Under the pieces are notes generated by a model that was not told where the DNA came from, did no database searches, and saw nothing but the letters and a program-made list of their open reading frames with translations. From assembly GCA_030532815.1 (NCBI GenBank), contig JAUNKI010000065.1, positions 1 through 10,541 on the forward strand: DNA of 10,541 bases. The letters run 5' to 3'. The stretch comes from Leptotrichiaceae bacterium (GTDB lineage Bacteria > Fusobacteriota > Fusobacteriia > Fusobacteriales > Leptotrichiaceae). This document shows positions 6,314 to 10,541 of the stretch, one piece after another (position 1 is the first letter of the stretch; each line of letters begins with the position of its first letter). The translations under genes were made by a program, and so were the position numbers.

Positions 6314-8296
6314 TTAAACGTCCAGATTTCTTACATAATTGGCATTTTCTTCAATAAACTGTCTTCTCGGTTCCACTTTATCTCCCATGAGTATATTAAA
6401 CATTTTATCAGCATAGGAAGCATCTTCCATAGTAACTCTCAGCAGTGTTCTCACTTCAGGGTCAAGAGTCGTTTCCCATAATTGTTCGGGATTCATTTCT
6501 CCCAATCCTTTATATCTCTGTATAGTGTATCTTCTGTTATCCCTTTCCAGTACTGAAGTTATTTTTCTCAGCTGATCATCGGAATAAGCATATTTTATTG
6601 CTTTTCCCGCCTGTATTTTATAAAGAGGCGGCTGAGCTATGTATATATAGCCTTCATTTATGAGTTCTCTCAACTGTCTGTAAAAGAAAGTGAGCATTAA
6701 TGTTCTTATATGAGCCCCGTCCACGTCGGCATCAGTCATTATAATTATTTTATGATATCTCAGCTTTTCCAAATCCATATCATCACCGAAACCTGCTCCG
6801 AAAGCGGTTATCATTGCTCTTATTTCAGCATTTTCAAGTAATTTGTGCATTCCTGATTTTTCAACATTGAGTATTTTTCCCCTCAAAGGGAGTATCGCCT
6901 GAAATCTTCTGTCTCTTCCCTGTTTTGCCGAACCTCCCGCCGAATTACCCTCGACTATGAATATTTCCGATTCTGAAGGATCCTTTGAAGAACAGTCGGC
7001 AAGTTTTCCCGGAAGTGAACCTACTTCAAGAGTATTTTTCCTTAAAACAAGTTCTCTTGCTTTTTTTGCCGCTTCTCTTGCTTTTTTGGACATTGACATT
7101 TTTTCTATTATTTTTTCAGCTTCCTTAGGGTGATCTTCCAGATAAAATTTCAGATTGCTTCCTACTATATTTGATACAATCCCCGTAACTTCACTATTTC
7201 CGAGTTTTGTCTTAGTCTGACCTTCAAACTGAGGTTCCGGTATTTTAACACTTATTACACATACAAGACCTTCTCTTACATCTGTTCCCTGAAAAGTTCC
7301 GTCTTTATCTTTTATTATGTTCATTTGTTTTGCTACATCGTTGATTGTCCTTGTAAGAGCTGTTCTAAAGCCGCTTACATGAGTTCCCCCTTCATGGGTA
7401 TTTATATTATTTACGAAGGAATAAACATTTTCCCTTTGAGAAACAGTATAGCTCATAGCTATTTCCACTTCCACGAATTTTGCGGATTTCATTTTTTTTA
7501 CCGTATTTCCGCTATCATCTGTAATTTCTATTTCCTTCGCTTCTTCGACTTCATAGTTATCACTCATATATATTATTTCATCGGTTATTTTTTCTTCATC
7601 GGCTATTTCCCTAAGGAAGTCCTTTATTCCTCCCTCAAACAGAAATTCTTCCTTTCTTTCCTTTTCCTTATCCCTTTCATCGGAAAGATTTATTTTCAGT
7701 CCTTTATTTAAATATGCCAGTTCTTTCAGCCTTGATTCCAGTACCGAAAAATCATAAACCGTCGTTTCAAATATTTCTCCGTCGGCTTTAAATCTCGTAG
7801 TAGTTCCGTGAACTCCCTGAGGGGCTTCTCCTATTTTTTCCACATCAGTTACAGGCTCTCCTCTTTTATATGTCTGTCTTACTGTCTGTCCGTCTCTCGT
7901 TACCGTTACTTCGAGCCATTCCGACAAAGCATTTACTACTGATACTCCTACTCCGTGAAGTCCTCCCGATACTTTATAGTTGTCATTGTCAAATTTTCCT
8001 CCTGCATGAAGTACCGTCATAACTACTTCCAGTGTTGATTTTCCGGTTTCATGAGTTGTAAAAGGTATTCCTCTTCCATTGTCGGAAACTTCTATTATAT
8101 TATCTTCAAGAATTTTTACGGTTATATTGTCACATATACCTGCCAGTGCTTCGTCCACACTGTTATCCACTATTTCCCAGACAAGATGATGAAGACCTCT
8201 GGACGACGTGGATCCTATATACATTCCCGGTCTTTTTCTTACTGCTTCCAGTCCTTCCAATACTTTAATATTCTCGGCTCCGTAATTATTGGCCAT
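6314..8296 (-). CDS. gyrB: DNA gyrase subunit B
   Basis: The ATPase subunit of gyrase. In order, the 660 residues show: the GHKL ATPase with Glu41 ([11 protein letters not shown]), Asp72 (SDNGRGIP), Lys101 (GGKFD) and the lid [15 protein letters not shown]; the transducer domain; the TOPRIM domain with Glu449 ([17 protein letters not shown]) and the metal-binding DADVD (522-526); and the C-terminal [18 protein letters not shown] tail region. It is the short form without the E. coli-type 170-residue insertion, but an extra charged stretch of about 24 residues sits at roughly 248-273. Asn451 is in the place of the usual aspartate of EGDSAGG. GGAGGA precedes the ATG at 8296 by about five bases. 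It begins 24 bases after the kinase-like gene and is likely transcribed with it. Confidence 0.98.
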   Translation of the reverse strand: MANNYGAENIKVLEGLEAVRKRPGMYIGSTSSRGLHHLVWEIVDNSVDEALAGICDNITVKILEDNIIEVSDNGRGIPFTTHETGKSTLEVVMTVLHAGGKFDNDNYKVSGGLHGVGVSVVNALSEWLEVTVTRDGQTVRQTYKRGEPVTDVEKIGEAPQGVHGTTTRFKADGEIFETTVYDFSVLESRLKELAYLNKGLKINLSDERDKEKERKEEFLFEGGIKDFLREIADEEKITDEIIYMSDNYEVEEAKEIEITDDSGNTVKKMKSAKFVEVEIAMSYTVSQRENVYSFVNNINTHEGGTHVSGFRTALTRTINDVAKQMNIIKDKDGTFQGTDVREGLVCVISVKIPEPQFEGQTKTKLGNSEVTGIVSNIVGSNLKFYLEDHPKEAEKIIEKMSMSKKAREAAKKARELVLRKNTLEVGSLPGKLADCSSKDPSESEIFIVEGNSAGGSAKQGRDRRFQAILPLRGKILNVEKSGMHKLLENAEIRAMITAFGAGFGDDMDLEKLRYHKIIIMTDADVDGAHIRTLMLTFFYRQLRELINEGYIYIAQPPLYKIQAGKAIKYAYSDDQLRKITSVLERDNRRYTIQRYKGLGEMNPEQLWETTLDPEVRTLLRVTMEDASYADKMFNILMGDKVEPRRQFIEENANYVRNLDV

Positions 8297-8320
8297 TTTT
8301 TCCTCCGTTTTCTGTAATTT

Positions 8321-9145
8321 TTAATTTTTTTTCTTTCTGAATATTTCTCTCAAAAATCTCGTATTATCCTTGAATAACACTCTATATTTATGTATTGTCA
8401 CATAATAGTACAGTTTTTCAAATATTTTTTTATAAGGTAATCTGTAAAGTTTTGCATATTCTTTTGAAAATTCCTCTACAAAAATTTTAAATTCCATCAT
8501 TCTTGAAACATTTTTCATTCTCGTATTGAAATCCAGCTTTTCATAAAATTTCATTCGATTCAGATCCACAAGATAAAATCCGTATTTCCCGTTATTTTCC
8601 CTTTTTATGAGAACATTTCCCGGAGAAAAATCTTCAAATTTTATTCCTTTTTCATGCAGATCAAAAGTAAATTCCGCAAACTGTCTTATTACTTCATTTC
8701 TGTTATTCGACATTTTCACTTTCATATCCGGTGTCATTTCCTCATTCCAGAAAACTTCCCTGCATGTAAAATCATATTTCAGCTCTTCACTTATGTAAAA
8801 ACTTCTTTTTTCTCCTGTTTCTTTATTCACATAATCATCAAAATAAGCTATAGGTTTAGGAGTTTTTATATTTTTCCCGAGGAGCATATTTGCAAATTCA
8901 TAGGATCTTTTTGCTTTTGAACCTGTAAAAAATTTATATACAAACTGAGTCAGAATATTTTTCTTACCGAATTTTTTTATATTTATTTCTTTTTCCTGTC
9001 CATTGTTTACTATTTTAAACTTTTTTATAAGATTTCTTCCGCCCTGAGCGACAATTTCTCCGCCGATGTCAAAATTATCCAGTATAGCAGATAAAACATC
9101 CTCATCATAATTTTCTTTTATTTTGTAATTCTGTTCCTTTATCAT
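8321..9145 (-). CDS. Lipopolysaccharide-kinase-like protein (KdkA/WaaP/InaA type fold)
   Basis: A 274-residue protein with the compact protein-kinase-like fold of the enzymes that phosphorylate LPS core sugars (KdkA on Kdo, WaaP and RfaY on heptose). A full catalytic set can be placed: Lys57 in INIKKF, Glu83 in RSYEFANMLL, catalytic Asp172 and Asn177 in FEDFSPGNVLI, and metal-binding Asp194 in LVDLNRM (replacing DFG). The C-terminus is rich in Tyr, Lys and Arg (YYYVTIHKYRVLF; IFRKKKN), fitting action at the inner face of the membrane. The ATG at 9145 has no well-spaced ribosome binding site (AGGGAG is 16 bases away). It overlaps TGA as ATGA at the end of the shifted continuation of the TPR gene, which suggests translational coupling. 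The acceptor is unknown; a protein or small-molecule kinase is an alternative. Confidence 0.75.
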   Translation of the reverse strand: MIKEQNYKIKENYDEDVLSAILDNFDIGGEIVAQGGRNLIKKFKIVNNGQEKEINIKKFGKKNILTQFVYKFFTGSKAKRSYEFANMLLGKNIKTPKPIAYFDDYVNKETGEKRSFYISEELKYDFTCREVFWNEEMTPDMKVKMSNNRNEVIRQFAEFTFDLHEKGIKFEDFSPGNVLIKRENNGKYGFYLVDLNRMKFYEKLDFNTRMKNVSRMMEFKIFVEEFSKEYAKLYRLPYKKIFEKLYYYVTIHKYRVLFKDNTRFLREIFRKKKN

Positions 9146-9245
9146 TTTAAAGTCACTTTATCTCCCTGTTTATATATTTTAATTTTATCATAAAAACACC
9201 GGCTTTTCAAATTAATGCCTTTTAATGAAGGGGTTTCTTCAACTT
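9142..9245 (-). other. Open continuation of the TPR gene in the -1 frame
   Basis: Directly after the TPR stop codon, the frame one base back stays open for 33 codons from GTT at 9243 (VEETPSLKG, then ending YKQGDKVTLK). It ends in a TGA that overlaps the kinase ATG as ATGA. The codons look like the local genes. No start codon with a ribosome binding site exists in this frame. One extra A in the AAAA run at 9249-9252 would join it to the TPR protein, giving about 371 residues. This looks like the true C-terminus cut off by a one-base loss (real or a sequencing error), or a slippage site. Chance cannot be excluded. Confidence 0.4.
9182..9210 (-). promoter_or_regulatory. Candidate promoter for the kinase-gyrB(-gyrA) genes
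   Basis: TTGAAA (9210-9205) and TAAAAT (9187-9182) lie 17 bases apart on the minus strand, each with one mismatch to the sigma70 consensus. A start near 9175 would place the kinase ATG about 30 bases downstream. It lies inside the shifted continuation of the TPR gene, so it would be an internal operon promoter letting gyrase expression be set apart from remB and the TPR gene. Confidence 0.45.
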
Positions 9246-10256
9246 TTATTTTCCGCTCTGTTTCATTAATTTTGTATGTTCTCTTTTTGATTTCATTATT
9301 CTTTTTCTTGCATTTTTTATAAGTTCCTTGTCATCTGTTTTATTTTCCGCTTTTTTTATAAATTCAAGAGCTTTGTCAAAATCTTTCAACATTTCGGAAA
9401 TGTAGGCAGAATTAAAATAATGGAGAGGATTTTCAGGATTCAGTATAAGAAGTTTCTCGCATATTTTTTTTGCCCTTTGGAAATCTTCCACATATGCCGC
9501 ATATCTTCCTTCGAGGTTCAATGATTTTTCCCTTGAAAGATGACTGTTGGCATAATTTATAAGAAGAAGCTCTATTTCTTCGTATTTCCTCTCTCTCAAC
9601 AGAAATTCATAAAATGCTTCATATACGTATTCATCAGCATTTTCAAAGTTTATAGCTATATTGTAATTGTGTTCAGCTCCTTTTATATCGCCTTTTCTGT
9701 CTTTCACATCGGCTATTTTCGTATAAATATAATATTCTTCCACTTTATTTTCAGATTTTTTCAGTATATCTTCATAAATTTCCACCGCTTCATCGTATTT
9801 TTCCTGTCTTATGAGACATTCAGCCTTATCCAGATAACCGTCAGGAATTTCAGGTTCCATTTTTATAGCGTCATTTATAATATTCACCGCTTTTTTATAA
9901 TATTTCATATCCATATAGGAAAGTCCGATATTTAAAAATACATGGTAATCCTCTTCAAATTCCATATATTTCTTATAAAAATTTATAGCCTTTTTAGGTT
10001 TCCCTAAAGACTGGTGTATATACCCCATATTAAAAAGAAGAAGCGGATCCTCTTTATTATTTTTATAAGCTCTTTCACAATATTTAAGTGCTTCTCTGTA
10101 AAATCCCGCACCTGTATATATTTTTGTAAGCATAACAAGAGCTTCATAATTATTTTCATTAATTTCAAGTACCGTTTCCAGATATAAGACCGCATCATCA
10201 TATTTCATTTCATCATAAGATTTTACGGCTTCCTGTAATAATTCCGTTATTTTCAT
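9246..10256 (-). CDS. Tetratricopeptide (TPR) repeat protein
   Basis: A 336-residue protein made almost wholly of helical TPR units, which act as protein-binding scaffolds. About eight units can be placed: 4-34, 36-69, 70-103, 104-135, 138-170, a weak one at 174-205, then 245-275 and 276-306. Typical cores are YDDAVLYLETVLEINENNYEA, KPKKAINFYKKYMEF and YDEAVEIYEDILKK. No signal peptide or membrane segment is visible, so it is probably cytoplasmic. AAGGAGA precedes the ATG at 10256 by five bases. It starts 11 bases after the RemB-like gene, so both are likely one transcript. The C-terminus is basic (KRIMKSKREHTKLMKQSGK) and ends at a stop just after an AAAA run, beyond which a -1 frame stays open. 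The binding partner is unknown. Confidence 0.9.
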   Translation of the reverse strand: MKITELLQEAVKSYDEMKYDDAVLYLETVLEINENNYEALVMLTKIYTGAGFYREALKYCERAYKNNKEDPLLLFNMGYIHQSLGKPKKAINFYKKYMEFEEDYHVFLNIGLSYMDMKYYKKAVNIINDAIKMEPEIPDGYLDKAECLIRQEKYDEAVEIYEDILKKSENKVEEYYIYTKIADVKDRKGDIKGAEHNYNIAINFENADEYVYEAFYEFLLRERKYEEIELLLINYANSHLSREKSLNLEGRYAAYVEDFQRAKKICEKLLILNPENPLHYFNSAYISEMLKDFDKALEFIKKAENKTDDKELIKNARKRIMKSKREHTKLMKQSGK

Positions 10257-10267
10257 TTTTCTCCTTA

Positions 10268-10528
10268 TTAAAACACCACGCTGTTTATCAGCCTGTCATA
10301 TTCATCAGCTCTCATTTTCAACGCCCTGTTTGTATACGATGTTATATAAACAAACTTTTCGGTAAATATCGCCGTTCTTTTTTTTCTTTTTTCGGTTGAA
10401 AAATCAAGTATTTTTCTTTTTCCCGCTATTTTTACCAAATTATTTTTAGAAATGAATTCCTTATAATCAATAGCCAGTTCTATTTCATTCAGATTTATAA
10501 AAATATTATTTTCTATATACAGATACAT
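10268..10528 (-). CDS. remB: RemB-like extracellular matrix regulator (DUF370)
   Basis: An 86-residue protein of the RemA/RemB (DUF370) family. RemA-type members are DNA-binding regulators of biofilm genes in Bacillus; RemB (YaaB) is encoded between recF and gyrB there. The sequence has the family pattern: MYLYIENNIFINLNEIELAID at the start, a KRKILDFS strand, then KRTAIFTEKFVYITSYTNRALKMRA, where the 'sliv-Tdd-vYlSpis..TL-kR' motif is expected. The match of fold pattern, size and position upstream of gyrB makes the call firm. The basic linker KRKILDFSTEKRKKR could contact DNA. Only 13 bases upstream are visible, with a weak GGAAAAG site. recF is expected beyond the window edge. Confidence 0.85.
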   Translation of the reverse strand: MYLYIENNIFINLNEIELAIDYKEFISKNNLVKIAGKRKILDFSTEKRKKRTAIFTEKFVYITSYTNRALKMRADEYDRLINSVVF

Positions 10529-10541
10529 TTTTACTTTTCCG

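Noticed and set aside
7325..7711. Plus-strand reading frame of 128 codons opposite gyrB
   Set aside because: It lies wholly antisense to the GyrB ATPase/transducer coding region, has no ribosome binding site and an odd Phe/Tyr/Ile-rich composition typical of antisense frames in AT-rich genes.
10004..10201. Minus-strand 65-codon frame inside the TPR gene
   Set aside because: Another frame of the well-supported TPR gene, with no domain and no ribosome binding site.

Overview
The window reads as AT-rich chromosomal DNA (about one third G+C by eye), with AGA/GGA-rich codon use and strong GGAGG-type ribosome binding sites. The gene set and the character of the proteins (two-subunit gyrase, RemB-like protein, sugar-kinase-like LPS kinase, YfcE-type phosphodiesterase) best fit a Gram-negative, low-GC bacterium of the Fusobacteriota, most likely the Leptotrichia/Sebaldella group. 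That assignment is an inference from protein character and not from a search.

Layout from the right edge, on the minus strand: a RemB-like DUF370 protein (10528-10268), a TPR-repeat protein (10256-9246), an LPS-kinase-like protein (9145-8321), gyrB (8296-6314) and gyrA (5967-3397). In many bacteria the order recF-remB-gyrB-gyrA lies next to dnaA and oriC, so the chromosome origin probably lies beyond the right edge. The TPR and kinase genes are additions between remB and gyrB. A 346-base gap between gyrB and gyrA holds a perfect 11-bp inverted repeat next to the gyrA ribosome binding site and a doubtful small reading frame.

Downstream of gyrA, with its own candidate promoter, is a two-gene unit on the minus strand: a degenerate tandem universal-stress-protein-like protein (3330-2575) and a YfcE-type metallophosphoesterase (2563-2114). 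A separate minus-strand gene for an EcsC-family membrane-associated protein follows (1995-1339). At the left edge, a plus-strand S66 serine peptidase (LD-carboxypeptidase/MccF type) enters from outside the window and ends at 1051. It converges on the EcsC gene across a hairpin that looks like a bidirectional terminator.

Most of this is core housekeeping content. No mobile element, CRISPR array, tRNA or rRNA is visible, and I see no convincing new multi-gene system. The points most worth a second look are: asparagines at the two positions of GyrA and GyrB that are classic quinolone-pocket positions; an acidic 36-residue N-terminal extension on GyrA; a valine in the canonical GyrA box; an apparent one-base frameshift at the end of the TPR gene, beyond which a 33-codon continuation overlaps the kinase start as ATGA; and the inserted TPR-kinase pair inside the replication/gyrase operon.
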